DNA of 64,000 nt from Dendrophyllia cribrosa (GCA_024195265.1 JAJLRJ010000010.1:33462676-33526675); one strand, 5' to 3'. Numbered from the stretch's first letter, positions 39,036 through 45,015 are shown. Notes: a model not told the origin generated them from the letters alone. Program-made: numbers and translations.

Positions 39036-42000
39036 GTAAATCGAGCCATCAACTTGCTTGCAATTATCGCGACGGTAACAAGTAAATATGGAATATAGGG
39101 CGTATATATTTGTAGTATACGAGTATAGTTCCCCGGGGGGGGGGGGGGGGGGGGACTCCCATATAAAAATGACGGGGTGCTCGTCATACCTTTTAGGGGT
39201 CAAAACTTGCAGATTGATACCGCTTAGGGTACTTAAATCTAAAATGACCACAGTTAGAATTATCGCGGTACCTTTTAGGTTATAAAGCCGAAAAACATGA
39301 CAGAATATGGCATGTGTTGTTTTAGAATTGGTATCTCTTAATTAGGGGTACAAATTCATTTGAGCCACACCCATCAAACAAGATATTGGTACCCTTTAGG
39401 GTGTTTTTTTTTTCAAAAATTTCCGACGAGCACCCCCGTCATTTTATATGGGAGTCTCCCCGGGGTATAGTTGTCTATTGCCGCAGGATTAGCTCAGATG
39501 GTAGGGCGCCTGTCGGCTGAGCGGTAGGTCGCGGGTTCGATCCTCGCCAGACCAACACTGAGGGTCTTAAAATGACTAAGCACGATTGTGCTTTCATTGC
39601 TATGGCAAGGTACGGTTAAACCTTCGCGTGGATCGGATGACTACGTAGAAATGTCAGTCCCGTCTCCAGTAGGGACCTAAAAACAGTCTCTTCAATTAGT
39701 ACCTTCGTGTTAAATACATTGGCACTTGAATTAAACAATAAAAAATTCCAACAGGCAACTACAACAGCTATACGCATAAATTATGCCGCTAATATTCTTC
39801 ATATTAGATACCATTTTCTTTATACACCTAATTGAAGAAACATGATCGGGGAAAAAGCAAAAATCATAAACTATACGATACGCGATGGAAATCAATGTTG
39901 GGAACACGAATCCTTAATAAAAGATTAAGAGGATGATTTGGTACATACTGTGTTATAATAATGTGTAATTTATCTGAGAACACAACAAGCTTTTTCTACT
40001 TCCCAGAAACCTTTCGGTCGTATTGACTTTACACCAGGCAATGTTTTTTTAATCAGGTCTATTTGTTTACTTTCAAAGGTATTAAAAATAAAGTGCATTT
40101 CTCCCTTCCTCCATTGGACGGTTTCAATATATGGCACAGTATATCCAAAGGTGCTCCATCACCCAGAACAGAGATTATTCTCAACATTGATGTGCATCAA
40201 CACAACGGCAACGGTAGTTATTCATGTGCAATTCGTGTCGGTGACATGAAGCTGTTGATCAACGAACGCAATTCAACGTGGGGCAAACCGACAGAGTTAT
40301 ATTCTCGGTCAAGAAATGAAGCCAGTAAGGTAGGTGCTCTTTGTTTTGATAATTCTCAAACTCTTTCGTAGTAGAGGGCCCGATTGTTGGAAACACGAGA
40401 ATTTAGTTTTATCGAGTGAGTCGATAAGGTAAATTGACCACCGTAAAAAGATTCAAATAGCTGACGTTTCGAGCGCTAGCCCTTCGTCGGAGCGAATCAA
40501 GGAATTGTGGGTAGTGTGTGGTTTTATATAGTAAGCGGTGGAGCTACGCTATTGGTGGAAATTTGGTGACGTGAAAAACAAATGTAGATTAGTTGAATGA
40601 AAAGCGTTCGTTGATTCCGTGGGGTTTGAGAGTGCCGATTTGAAAGATGATTTTTTGTTCTAGGTTTTTACGGCTTTCTGTGTTACCCTGGTGTAGGGAA
40701 AGGCCGCAGATTGTCATGTGTTGTTTAGAATGGTTAGTAAGATTAAAATGGCGCGCGACTGGTTTGGATGCGTCTTTGTCATTTTTTTCAACGTCTCGGA
40801 GATGTTCACGAAAACGGTCGCCCAGTCTCCTCCCTGTTTCGCCAATGTATATCTTTTTGCAAAAAGTACATGTAATGCAGTAGATAACATTTACGGAGGT
40901 GCATGTAAAACGATCAGTGATTTTAATGGATCGTTTGGGTCCTGTTATTTTGTCCGCGTTGTGAATGAAAGGACAAGTGTTACATCGTGTGCGTGTGCAT
41001 TTGAAAGTTCCCGGTACATCGTCAGATTTCAGTGCGCTCGTAACTAGAAAGTTGCCTATGTTTTTGTCACGTTTGAATGAAATTAGTGGGGGTTGTGAAA
41101 AAATTCTGCCAGTTTCGGGGTCGTTTTGGAGTAATTTGAAATTTTTTAAAATGATGCTTTTGACTGTGTTGTTGTGTGGGTGGAAAGTGAGGGTGAATGG
41201 AATTCTCTCGTTCTCTTCCTTCTGTGGCGTTTGTAGTGCTGACTGTCTGTCGATCTGTTGTGCACGTTCTTGGCCCGTATTAACAACAGAGTCAGGGTAC
41301 CCACGTTTCTTGAAAAACTGGCACATTTCTTCTGATTTGTTGGAAAAATCAGAGTCATCACTACATAGACGTCGAAGTCTGAGAAATTGAGAATACGGAA
41401 TGGCGTTTTTAACGTGCGATGGATGTGAGGATGAATGTAACAGATAACTGTGGGAATCTGTAGGTTTGTAGTGCACACTTGTGGATAAACTGTTACCGTT
41501 GATTGAACGTGCACAACAGATCGACAGACAGTCAGCACTACAAACGCCACAGAAGGAAGAGAACGAGAGAATTCCATTCACCCTCACTTTCCACCCACAC
41601 AACAACACAGTCAAAAGCATCATTTTAAAAAATTTCAAATTACTCCAAAACGACCCCGAAACTGGCAGAATTTTTTCACAACCCCCACTAATTTCATTCA
41701 AACGTGACAAAAACATAGGCAACTTTCTAGTTACGAGCGCACTGAAATCTGACGATGTACCGGGAACTTTCAAATGCACACGCACACGATGTAACACTTG
41801 TCCTTTCATTCACAACGCGGACAAAATAACAGGACCCAAACGATCCATTAAAATCACTGATCGTTTTACATGCACCTCCGTAAATGTTATCTACTGCATT
41901 ACATGTACTTTTTGCAAAAAGATATACATTGGCGAAACAGGGAGGAGACTGGGCGACCGTTTTCGTGAACATCTCCGAGACGTTGAAAAAAATGACAAAG

Positions 42001-44895
42001 ACGCATCCAAACCAGTCGCGCGCCATTTTAATCTTACTAACCATTCTAAACAACACATGACAATCTGCGGCCTTTCCCTACACCAGGGTAACACAGAAAG
42101 CCGTAAAAACCTAGAACAAAAAATCATCTTTCAAATCGGCACTCTCAAACCCCACGGAATCAACGAACGCTTTTCATTCAACTAATCTACATTTGTTTTT
42201 CACGTCACCAAATTTCCACCAATAGCGTAGCTCCACCGCTTACTATATAAAACCACACACTACCCACAATTCCTTGATTCGCTCCGACGAAGGGCTAGCG
42301 CTCGAAACGTCAGCTATTTGAATCTTTTTACGGTGGTCAATTTACCTTATCGACTCACTCGATAAAACTAAATTCTCGTGTTTCATCCCCCCACCGACGC
42401 AGCACCACAGTTTCTCTAGAAACTAACCCCATTCGATTGTTGGAAAGCCGATTAGCGCTAACTCAGTTTTAAAAGTTAACCGAGGATTTTATTTTATCTA
42501 AGTCAAAGTAGAAACTAAAGGGCAAAAAGTCTTAAGAAAAATTTTCATTGATAGTTGTTTAACTGGATTTAAAACTGACGCTAATCCTGGGTTAGCTTAA
42601 TCGCACTTTGTACAACCCCCCACAGCGACTTCCATATAAAGATTACGGGGTTGCTCGTCGGAAATTTTCGAAAAACACTCTCACGGGGGTGACAACTCTA
42701 ACAAACGCTGTTTGAGCAATACTGTGTGGAACTGAAAGTTCTCCCGAAAATTTGGAATATCTTCCCGATTTTTTCGGAGACATTCTCGCAAAAATTTCAA
42801 ACTTCCCGAAATTTTAACAACATTATCTCATGTTTCCCCGAAAATTTTTCGAGTCTCCCGATTCCCGGCAAAATCTTCAGATTCCCGGAAGAATTTTGTT
42901 TTTCTCCCGAAACAGGCCTTCTTAGAGTTGTCACCCCCCGTCACTCTCAAAGGTACCGGAATCTCGTTTGCTGGACGTGGCTTCAATGGTTGGTAACCTC
43001 TGAGAGGAACCAAATCTCTTCTTCCGGCTCAATACCCTAAACAGTACCACGATAGTACTAGTTCTAGCGATGATTATTTTAGATTTTGGCATCTTAATCT
43101 GGGTAAACAACTCCGCCCAGATTGTCGAATACTAGCAGGAGCACACAGTTCTGACCATATAACACCAATAGTTAATTCATAGTTAATAGAACAAATTGGT
43201 TATGAAGCTCAACAAATTTCAAAAAGAGTGTACAAAGCTGCTTTGTTTTATGTTGAACGAACCGTGACCCTGCACATTGTTTTGTTTAACGTGTGAGCCA
43301 AAATGTTTCTAATGGTCAGTTGCTCATATGCATTTCAATACCTTTTGTGTTTTGTGCAGGGTCAAGGCAAACGAACAAAAAAAATGGAGAACAAAAACAT
43401 ATAACAAAGGACTGACCGAGTTTCATAACCAGTTATTTCTATCAACTATGGTTAATTGCATAAGCTGCCTGTAGAAGCAAGAGTTAACTTTTAAAAAGAT
43501 TCTCCTCAGATCACATATCATAAATGGACAATCTGCCGTATATCTGGAGTCCATCATTAAGGAATATCATCCATCAAGAACTCTACGGTCATTATTTCAC
43601 TCACAGCTCATGCACCCCACCTATCAAATCCAAGACATTTGGAGGTCGTGCTTTTCCGCCTCAGCGCCTCAATCCACCGTAGGAAAAAAGATGGCGGCTG
43701 TTCATTTTACCACAATACCTTGCGGACCTAACACAGCACATAAGGCACAAAGAAAGCCAAATTTTTACAATATTTGTTCCAGTACTAAGGACAATGTGTA
43801 GACTAGGTTTGAAGATTTTATAACTTTTCTTTACATTTTTATGAGCGTTGTTAAGGTTTCTGTGCGCTAAGAACTATGGGTAAATGTACCAGTCGCCATC
43901 TTTTTTCCTATTTCAGACTATATTAAAAGTGCAGAAACTGTTATAGCATTTAAAACCAAGCTGGAAATTTTTTTGAAGAAATATTTTTATTAGTCTTCAT
44001 CATGTTTGTAAGCACATTGGACTGTTAGTAATAGTAATAGGACTGAGTGGAGTACAAATCAGGGAGAATCGGGCGAGTAATTTCAAATCGGCTGAGCGCG
44101 TAGTGTGAGGACGATTTGAAATCACGAGCACAATTACCCCCTGAATTGTACGACACGAAGTTCAATTACTAAATAATCGCGTCAATAACAAAATTCAAGA
44201 TTAAAAGTCTATGTGGAATTTTTTGCACTCAAAACGTCTAGGATATTTTCTATCAGTTTGAAAGTAGGAGGAAAACAGCAGAAAAGAACCCATTTAAGTG
44301 CAACTGACTGACGCGCGCACAACTTAGGTGTCGAATTACAGCTATTCAATTACAAAAAGTTGTAATTAGATAGCTGTAATTGGACACCCACGTAACTACG
44401 CGCCAATTACGTAAGAAATAGGCGTGCGGATAACCAATCACAATCGAGAATTTGTTATTGATACGATTAATCATGTAAGGTGCATTGGGGCTAAAAAAGC
44501 GCATTAGAAGAACCTTTATATTATTATATTTATTATTGCTAACTTTTAAGTTAAAAGCACTTTTCAACCCTGCAGGATTCAAACATTATGCATATAGAGC
44601 TACCTAGGTTTCCCCTTCCCATCATTTGTCCACTTCAACACTGAGTTATTGAGTTACTCATAGTTTAACTCTTTGTTCACAGTCTCGAAACACCATCAAA
44701 GTTGGTCTTTACAACATTACCGCTGATCCAACTGAGCGCTTTGACCTTAGTATGAAGCTCCCGGTTGTGGTGAAGAAGATGCAGGGCAGAATACAGTATT
44801 ACATGAAGAGGATGGTCCCTTTCGGAAATAAACCCTCTGATCCAAAGGCACGGAAAATGGCGAAGGAGAAGGGGTACTGGGGACCGTGGAGATGA
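4404..44895 (+). CDS. ARSB-like: Arylsulfatase B/I/J-like gene, 7 coding exons
   Basis: Spliced gene for a secreted or lysosomal sulfatase of the alkaline-phosphatase superfamily. The seven exons are phase-compatible and give about 487 residues, slightly shorter than vertebrate ARSB. Family-defining residues: signal peptide 1-22, metal-binding DD at 33-34, CTPTR at 71-75 (Cys71 would be oxidised to formylglycine), GKWHLG with Lys125 and His127, His214, metal-binding DN at 272-273, and catalytic Lys290. Enzymes of this group remove sulfate from N-acetylgalactosamine-4-sulfate in glycosaminoglycans; that specificity is an inference from family resemblance, since ARSB, ARSI and ARSJ are hard to separate by eye. 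An alternative upstream ATG at 4332 would add 24 residues that are also hydrophobic. Introns are 0.5-14.7 kb and packed with transposons. The gene appears intact. Confidence 0.93.
4968..5470 (-). mobile_element. LINE 3' end (reverse transcriptase C-terminus), fragment
   Basis: An ORF of 132 residues with [20 protein letters not shown] upstream, then [25 protein letters not shown] and [15 protein letters not shown]. These are the standard thumb-region motifs (LNxFQxKCLRxIL, RWLGHVLR, KRGRPRxTWRR) of CR1/L2/RTE-type LINE reverse transcriptases. The copy is 5'-truncated and ends at a GAT-type simple repeat (about 4965-4980), as LINE 3' tails do. Confidence 0.75.
5516..6050 (-). mobile_element. 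Second LINE 3' end of a different family
   Basis: Minus-strand frames give [31 protein letters not shown], then [12 protein letters not shown] and a final KGEWKKFIK block. This matches the YGSExWTLT...RxLR...GHCxR layout of LINE reverse-transcriptase C-termini but is clearly a different family from the copy at 4968-5470. Two frameshifts are needed to connect the parts, so it is dead. Confidence 0.65.
6272..6311 (+). ncRNA. Hammerhead-ribozyme-like motif from a Penelope-like element relic
   Basis: The motif TTCTGACGAAAGGCC... ...CTCGAAATATCAGC has the CUGANGA box, a potential short stem II and a GAAA box in the order of a type I hammerhead. A related arrangement (GACGAAGG...CTCGAAACGTCAGC) ends the Penelope-like element at 40394-42433. 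Known: Penelope-like elements carry hammerhead motifs in their terminal repeats. Whether this copy folds or cleaves is unknown. Confidence 0.4.
7650..9086. mobile_element. 1437-bp Mutator-like element with 9-bp duplication
   Basis: Terminal inverted repeats TAGCCTGCGTGGCAGGCGT and ACGCCTGCTACGCAGGCTA bound it, with TATTTAGAT repeated on both sides (7641-7649, 9087-9095). Nine-base duplications are typical of Mutator-type transposases. It contains a (GGGGGA)n-type low-complexity block at 7676-7812 and one unassigned plus-strand ORF of 139 residues (8245-8664), basic in composition and without a recognised domain, ending next to a GTAATC donor-like site. The element at 15211-16022 shares the TAGCCTG ends and 9-bp TSD length. 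Confidence 0.75.
7676..7812. repeat. GGGGGA-type microsatellite block
   Basis: About 137 bp of almost pure G/A with 6- to 8-base periodicity. The open frames it produces are artefacts of composition. Confidence 0.95.
9479..9557 (-). repeat. tRNA-derived SINE head or tRNA relic
   Basis: On the minus strand CAGTGGCGTGGTTCTTG resembles a tRNA A box region and CGAGTTCAAATCTCG is a good B box with a T-arm stem. A run of nine T follows. Acceptor pairing is poor, so this is more likely a SINE head or pseudo-tRNA than a functional tRNA gene. Confidence 0.5.
10907..12446. mobile_element. 1.54-kb inverted-repeat element rich in GATCCCCGACCC repeats
   Basis: Arms of about 175 bp begin TGTACACGACCCGAA and are built of AATGATCCCCGACCC-type direct repeats. 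The right arm (12290-12446) is the complement and ends TTCGTGTACA. The interior holds the 9-bp-TSD element 11239-11907. No clear TSD was found for the outer element. Confidence 0.65.
11239..11907. mobile_element. 669-bp Mutator-like MITE with 9-bp duplication
   Basis: Terminal inverted repeats of about 150 bp begin AGGCAGGTACAAAAGTCGG and include many CGGATC repeats. GTTTAAATT is repeated on both sides (11230-11238, 11908-11916). Long TIRs with a 9-bp duplication fit the Mutator superfamily. It is nested in the 10907-12446 element. Confidence 0.8.
14427..15118. repeat. Tandem repeat block (about 125-bp units plus GCGTACCGCG units)
   Basis: A unit starting CTTTGTGATCCATTGTTCAA and ending GACTTTGATGAATGCT recurs at 14427, 14550 and 14682 (partial) and again at about 15003. 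Between the third and fourth lies a second tandem series with TATTTAACGACTGCGTACCG every 55-65 bp. Confidence 0.8.
15211..16022. mobile_element. 812-bp Mutator-like element with 9-bp duplication
   Basis: Starts TAGCCTGTGAACAGGC and ends GCCTGTTCACAGGCTA, with ATATGGACG directly repeated at 15202-15210 and 16023-16031. The ends and TSD length match the 7650-9086 element. A C-rich and T-rich block near 15925-15990 resembles its purine-rich interior in complement. Confidence 0.75.
16665..17305. repeat. Diverged direct repeats 16665-16765 and 17207-17305
   Basis: Both contain AATGCTGC, then TACGTAGGATCT, CAGCCAAAAA and CAAGGCTGAT in the same order and spacing, about 540 bp apart. No coding potential was recognised. 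Confidence 0.55.
17306..18869. other. Intron 1 sequence with no recognised feature
   Basis: Only short ORFs without recognisable domains were seen here. A few simple GAGC-type repeats occur around 18700. Confidence 0.6.
18870..19200. repeat. Diverged tandem duplication of about 160 bp
   Basis: Two successive blocks share the order ACTGGAG, CACA..., GAGAGGGACCCC-like, GTTGC/GTTGG, CTTAGCCC or CTGTTAACCC, and ACCCCCCTACAAATG or CCCCCCTCAAAACT. The second starts about 160 bp after the first. Confidence 0.45.
19333..19419 (+). CDS. ARSB-like: Arylsulfatase exon 2
   Basis: Short exon of 87 nt between acceptor TTGTCACCAG and donor GTACGA, entering and leaving in phase 1. It encodes [17 protein letters not shown] and LPQKLKEAG, the conserved GLQH...LPxxLKEAG block that follows the formylglycine site in ARSB-type sulfatases. 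It lies 14.7 kb from exon 1. Confidence 0.93.
19886..20103 (+). CDS. ARSB-like: Arylsulfatase exon 3
   Basis: 218 nt after acceptor TTCATGACAG, donor AAG|GTAAAT, ending in phase 0. It encodes [11 protein letters not shown] (sulfatase signature 2, with Lys125 and His127), then [20 protein letters not shown], typical of the ARSB/I/J group, and ends at ARLFTK. A PIF/Harbinger-type MITE starts 46 bp after the donor. Confidence 0.95.
20150..20372. mobile_element. 223-bp PIF/Harbinger-type MITE with TTA duplication
   Basis: Ends AGCCTGGTTCACACTAGCGA and TCGCTAGTGTGAACCAGGCT with TTA on both sides (20147-20149, 20373-20375). The arms continue as ACATAACGACATAA repeats. It lies just inside intron 3. 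Confidence 0.8.
20514..21126. repeat. Interspersed repeat carrying the 282-bp MITE; second copy at 30270-30550
   Basis: AAAGGGACACTGTCC at the left and the complement GGACAGTG at the right bound a segment whose right part (GGCGGTCAAGAAATCAAAAT to ATATCAGCCGGAACAGTG) is repeated at 30412-30545, where it ends GGACAGTGTCCCTTTAA. It looks like another inverted-repeat element. Confidence 0.6.
20597..20878. mobile_element. 282-bp MITE with TA duplication
   Basis: Ends GAGCAGTTTTCAACTGAG and CTCAATTGAAAACTGCTC with TA on both sides. The related repeat at 30270-30550 reads CACCAAATACACAACTTAAT, the empty site. A second copy of the MITE is at 60631-61085. Confidence 0.85.
21127..21610. repeat. Repeat bounded by 38-G and about 62-C homopolymers
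   Basis: Between the two homopolymers the unit GGTCTGAAATAGGGTA recurs many times in variant form. The G run at the left and C run at the right make the block inverted-repeat-like. Homopolymers of this length may be assembly- or sequencing-affected. Confidence 0.8.
21733..21808. repeat. 18-bp minisatellite, left part
   Basis: About four copies of CATAAGCGACCACCTCCC, directly abutting the left end of the DIRS-like element; the same repeat resumes at its right end. Confidence 0.9.
22493..23429 (-). pseudogene. DIRS/Ngaro-like tyrosine recombinase, broken
   Basis: The N-terminal SAM-like DNA-binding part ([18 protein letters not shown]) is followed by [11 protein letters not shown], then [15 protein letters not shown] with the first catalytic arginine, [12 protein letters not shown], the box LRIGGAS with the second arginine, NHVGWK and KGLYRRD with the tyrosine. 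The histidine usually found before the second arginine appears to be glutamine. A frameshift near 22990-23000 separates the two halves. Confidence 0.7.
24220..25813 (-). pseudogene. DIRS-like reverse transcriptase and RNase H, broken
   Basis: The first frame (25813-25490) shows [18 protein letters not shown], the standard RT finger motif of DIRS and Gypsy polymerases. The next (25455-24772) covers the later palm and thumb with [11 protein letters not shown]. RNase H follows (24847-24468) with [14 protein letters not shown] and TDSKNAA-like motifs. 24471-24220 gives the [20 protein letters not shown] block found after RNase H in DIRS elements. Several frameshifts separate the blocks, so no functional protein is expected. 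Confidence 0.8.
26185..26684 (-). pseudogene. DIRS-like gag/ORF1 fragment
   Basis: Two overlapping frames encode the C-terminal half of a DIRS-type ORF1: a [20 protein letters not shown] segment followed by an acidic [12 protein letters not shown] stretch and a basic, Q/S/R-rich tail. The IADxSExGW motif is common in ORF1 products of DIRS elements. A frameshift separates the two parts, and the N-terminus is missing or unrecognised. Confidence 0.55.
26929..28125. repeat. 18-bp minisatellite, main array (about 65 units)
   Basis: Tandem CATAAGCGACCACCTCCC with point variants and C-run expansions. Because 18 is a multiple of 3, long open frames occur in several phases ([13 protein letters not shown] repeats); they are not genes. 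A block of about 300 bp (27263-27565) is itself duplicated at 27589-27885. Confidence 0.95.
28140..29579. other. Rest of intron 3, no recognised feature
   Basis: AT-rich sequence with short ORFs that have no domain resemblance. The polypyrimidine tract of exon 4 lies at the end. Confidence 0.6.
29580..29791 (+). CDS. ARSB-like: Arylsulfatase exon 4
   Basis: 212 nt after a polypyrimidine tract and CTCTTCAG, donor GG|GTAAGT. It encodes [18 protein letters not shown] (His214 is the conserved active-site histidine), the YIDKYQFI segment, and [20 protein letters not shown], a helix conserved in the family. It contains potential N-glycosylation sites N-A-S and N-V-T. Confidence 0.95.
29880..30250. 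repeat. GGCGGGATGCGGGA-type low-complexity repeat
   Basis: Irregular repeats of GCGGGA, GCGGGATT and related words over about 370 bp in intron 4. Confidence 0.7.
30842..30905 (+). pseudogene. Decayed duplicate of arylsulfatase exon 5 start
   Basis: TGTATTTGCTTTCCCTTTAG, the polypyrimidine tract and acceptor of exon 5, recurs here and is followed by a degenerate version of the exon start (TGGACGACCCTTAGTTAATT, then ACTGATAATGGCG). An in-frame TAG and small indels make it useless as an exon. It lies about 320 bp upstream of the real acceptor at 31189. Confidence 0.8.
31190..31410 (+). CDS. ARSB-like: Arylsulfatase exon 5
   Basis: 221 nt after acceptor GCTTTCCCTTTAG, donor GCAG|GTAAAG. It encodes LIVSTDNGG (metal-binding Asp272 and Asn273), [18 protein letters not shown] (catalytic Lys290) and [17 protein letters not shown]. 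The first 60 bp of this exon and its acceptor are duplicated in decayed form at 30842-30905. Confidence 0.96.
31779..31908. repeat. 130-bp palindrome
   Basis: CCACCGGTTTTCC...GTGGACTCTTATTTACC pairs with GGTAAATAAGAGTCCAC...GGAAAACCGGTGG around a short loop. Probably a small fold-back MITE. Confidence 0.75.
32378..33147. mobile_element. 770-bp inverted-repeat MITE with TTA duplication
   Basis: Ends GGGAAGGTACGTTTTTTCTT and its complement, with TTA on both sides (32375-32377, 33148-33150), fitting PIF/Harbinger. No transposase ORF inside. Confidence 0.75.
33495..33660. repeat. Tandem duplication, about 90-bp unit
   Basis: TAGGCGGAACGAATCGAGAA and GCGCCATCTTGAAACGTCAC occur twice in the same order; the first copy has about 15 extra bases between them. 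No coding potential. Confidence 0.85.
33700..34890. other. Intron 5 stretch with no recognised gene
   Basis: A minus-strand ORF of 81 residues (34378-34623) has no recognisable domain. Nothing else was identified. Confidence 0.5.
34902..35047 (-). CDS. Possible first exon of a secreted protein (minus strand)
   Basis: The frame starting at ATG 35047 begins [20 protein letters not shown], a textbook signal peptide, with cleavage likely near GKA|AG, followed by a short serine- and aspartate-rich stretch and [10 protein letters not shown]. The frame reaches a perfect donor GTGAGT at 34901-34896, two bases into a codon; read through, it would stop at once and give only 49 residues. No later exon was recognised on the minus strand. 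A MITE (35062-35554) sits 14 bp upstream, where a 5' UTR or promoter would be. It could also be a chance ORF. Confidence 0.35.
35062..35554. mobile_element. 493-bp MITE with TAA duplication
   Basis: Ends GGCTGCGTTTTTTTGGGA and its complement with TAA on both sides (35059-35061, 35555-35557). The arms contain AATCCGAATCCGGATTC-type repeats. The 3-bp TWA-like duplication suggests PIF/Harbinger. Confidence 0.75.
36225..36680. repeat. GGGGGCGGGAG and ACCCCTTTCATATACC repeat block
   Basis: A short G-rich minisatellite (36225-36320) is followed by five or more copies of CCCTTTCATATACCTTT-like words. A C-rich low-complexity run is also present at 37070-37110. Confidence 0.7.
37320..39036 (+). mobile_element. 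CR1/L2-like LINE 3' part, interrupted
   Basis: 37320-37735 encodes reverse-transcriptase C-terminal motifs [42 protein letters not shown] and ELHWLPV, with one frame break. After an insertion (about 37740-38500) the end of the same protein type appears at about 38740-38880 ([19 protein letters not shown], then [14 protein letters not shown]), followed by the 3' UTR word GCGCTTTATAAATATTAAAG and a (TTA)n tail at 39007-39036. This layout is typical of CR1/L2/Jockey LINEs. Confidence 0.8.
38072..38338 (+). pseudogene. Crypton/DUF3504-like N-terminal fragment
   Basis: 88 residues: a basic start, [26 protein letters not shown], and a final MNAESLNFW. This resembles the N-terminal part of DUF3504 proteins (the QRICH1/ZMYM2/KCTD1 domain derived from Crypton tyrosine recombinases), in which IPKxTxxxxxWAxxxFxxW is followed by LNxWLxxFVxEVRK. 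The frame stops soon after at a spot that also looks like a donor site (GAAA|GTTAGC). Upstream, 37740-37800 is a perfect-looking palindrome (TTTTATCAGGTATAAAATCC and complement). The recombinase catalytic part is absent. Confidence 0.5.
39131..39465. mobile_element. 335-bp hAT-like MITE with 7-8 bp duplication
   Basis: CCCCGGGG ends with arms CTCCCATATAAAA and GACGGGGGTGCTCGTC, and direct repeat TATAGTT (39124-39130, 39466-39472; eight bases GTATAGTT if the last G is counted). The left end contains a G homopolymer expansion. Same family as 2703-2970 and 42607-43100. Confidence 0.75.
39483..39745 (+). repeat. tRNA-derived SINE
   Basis: The head GGATTAGCTCAGATGGTAGG matches a tRNA A box and GCGGGTTCGATCCTCGC a B box with T-arm. 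After the tRNA-like part comes a conserved-looking body of about 190 bp ending in an A-rich AATAAAAA tail. The acceptor arm does not pair well, so it is not a functional tRNA gene. Confidence 0.75.
40079..40329 (+). CDS. ARSB-like: Arylsulfatase exon 6
   Basis: 251 nt encoding [20 protein letters not shown], then EIILNID and an [13 protein letters not shown] segment, the C-terminal sulfatase subdomain. The acceptor used here is TTTCAAAG|GT. A second AG 15 bp downstream is in the same frame and would remove five residues, so the exact start is uncertain. The donor is AAG|GTAGGT. The Penelope-type fold-back element begins only about 60 bp downstream. Confidence 0.92.
40589..41809 (-). pseudogene. 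Penelope-like GIY-YIG endonuclease ORF, minus copy
   Basis: The informative part is 41270-40589: a segment with [19 protein letters not shown], then CNTCPFIH, and the GIY-YIG endonuclease block [20 protein letters not shown] plus [11 protein letters not shown], ending GINERFSFN. The CxxC-containing linker before IYIGETGRR is typical of Penelope-like elements. The ORF is read from the minus strand; its first half runs across the spacer into the other arm and is not meaningful. The reverse transcriptase palm is absent (5'-truncated). Confidence 0.85.
41481..42185 (+). pseudogene. Penelope-like GIY-YIG endonuclease ORF, plus copy
   Basis: Mirror copy of the minus-strand ORF, identical over the compared C-terminal region ([18 protein letters not shown] to GINERFSFN). 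It starts inside the spacer, so it lacks the reverse transcriptase part. About 250 bp downstream is the element's 3' end region with the hammerhead-like motif and CACCGACGCAGCACCACAG. Confidence 0.85.
42607..43100 (+). mobile_element. Third copy of the hAT-like CCCCGGGG family, interrupted
   Basis: Begins CTTCCATATAAAGATTACGG and GGTTGCTCGTCGGAAATTTT, continues after an insertion with AAAGGTACCGGAATCTCGTT and GGACGTGGCTTCAA, matching the interior of the copies at 2703-2970 and 39131-39465. The insertion is the MITE at 42684-42941. Confidence 0.65.
42684..42941. mobile_element. 258-bp hAT-like MITE with 8-bp duplication
   Basis: Ends CGGGGGTGACAACTCTAA and the complement of GGGGTGACAACTCTAAG, with CACTCTCA directly repeated at 42676-42683 and 42942-42949. 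Interior rich in TTCCCGAAAATTT-type words. Confidence 0.75.
43167..43458. repeat. 290-bp fold-back element
   Basis: CAATAGTTAATTCATAGTTA and AATTGGTTATGAAGCTCA at the left pair imperfectly with TGAGTTTCATAACCAGTT-like and TAACTATGGTTAATTG at the right. Interior sequence without an ORF. Confidence 0.6.
43466..43993 (+). mobile_element. CR1-like LINE 3' fragment split by a MITE
   Basis: Encodes, with frame breaks, [29 protein letters not shown] and, after the insertion at 43682-43908, [20 protein letters not shown] followed by a stop. LPVxxRIxFKILLL, YxPxRxLRSS and LPxxIRSAxSxxxFKxxLKTxLF are the standard CR1-type LINE C-terminal motifs. Confidence 0.7.
43682..43908. mobile_element. 227-bp mariner-type MITE with TA duplication
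   Basis: GGAAAAAAGATGGCGGCTG at the left and GCCATCTTTTTTCC at the right, flanked by TA. A second copy in opposite orientation lies at 62044-62270. Confidence 0.75.
44025..44170. repeat. Palindromic repeat (copy 1)
   Basis: Imperfect fold-back sequence with GATTTGAAATCACGAGCAC and TGTACGACACGAAGTTCAAT. A second, better copy is at 61304-61452. No TSD could be read. Confidence 0.6.
44683..44895 (+). CDS. ARSB-like: Arylsulfatase exon 7, C-terminus and stop
   Basis: 213 nt including the TGA stop, after acceptor TTTGTTCACAG. It encodes [18 protein letters not shown], the conserved LYxxxxDPxExxDL motif of sulfatases, and ends with GYWGPWR, matching the WGPW end of ARSB-like enzymes. The frame continues exactly in phase 0 from exon 6. 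Confidence 0.95.
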   Translation, partial: SRNTIKVGLYNITADPTERFDLSMKLPVVVKKMQGRIQYYMKRMVPFGNKPSDPKARKMAKEKGYWGPWR

Positions 44896-45015
44896 GCAGC
44901 TTACAGAACAAATTCCGTTTTGCGGATCATTTTCAATGTGATAGAATAGTTTATGAGGAATTTGGCTATATTTGCAAGGGTTTTAAGAGTTTTGTGCATT
45001 TGGAAATGTTGAGTT

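Larger units (their letters stand above)
40394..42433. mobile_element. Penelope-like element, head-to-head fold-back copy
   Basis: Two copies of the same 3' part of a Penelope-like retroelement face each other around a spacer of about 200 bp (41275-41490). Direct repeat CGATTGTTGGAAA flanks the unit (40381-40393, 42434-42446), consistent with a 13-bp target duplication. The ends carry a hammerhead-like motif (40460-40493 on the minus strand, 42281-42315 on the plus strand; GACGAAGGGCTAGCGC then TCGAAACGTCAGC). It lies in intron 6 of the arylsulfatase. Confidence 0.85.

Noticed and set aside
39483..39557. Functional tRNA gene
   Set aside because: A and B boxes are present but the acceptor arm does not pair and a SINE-like body and A-rich tail follow.
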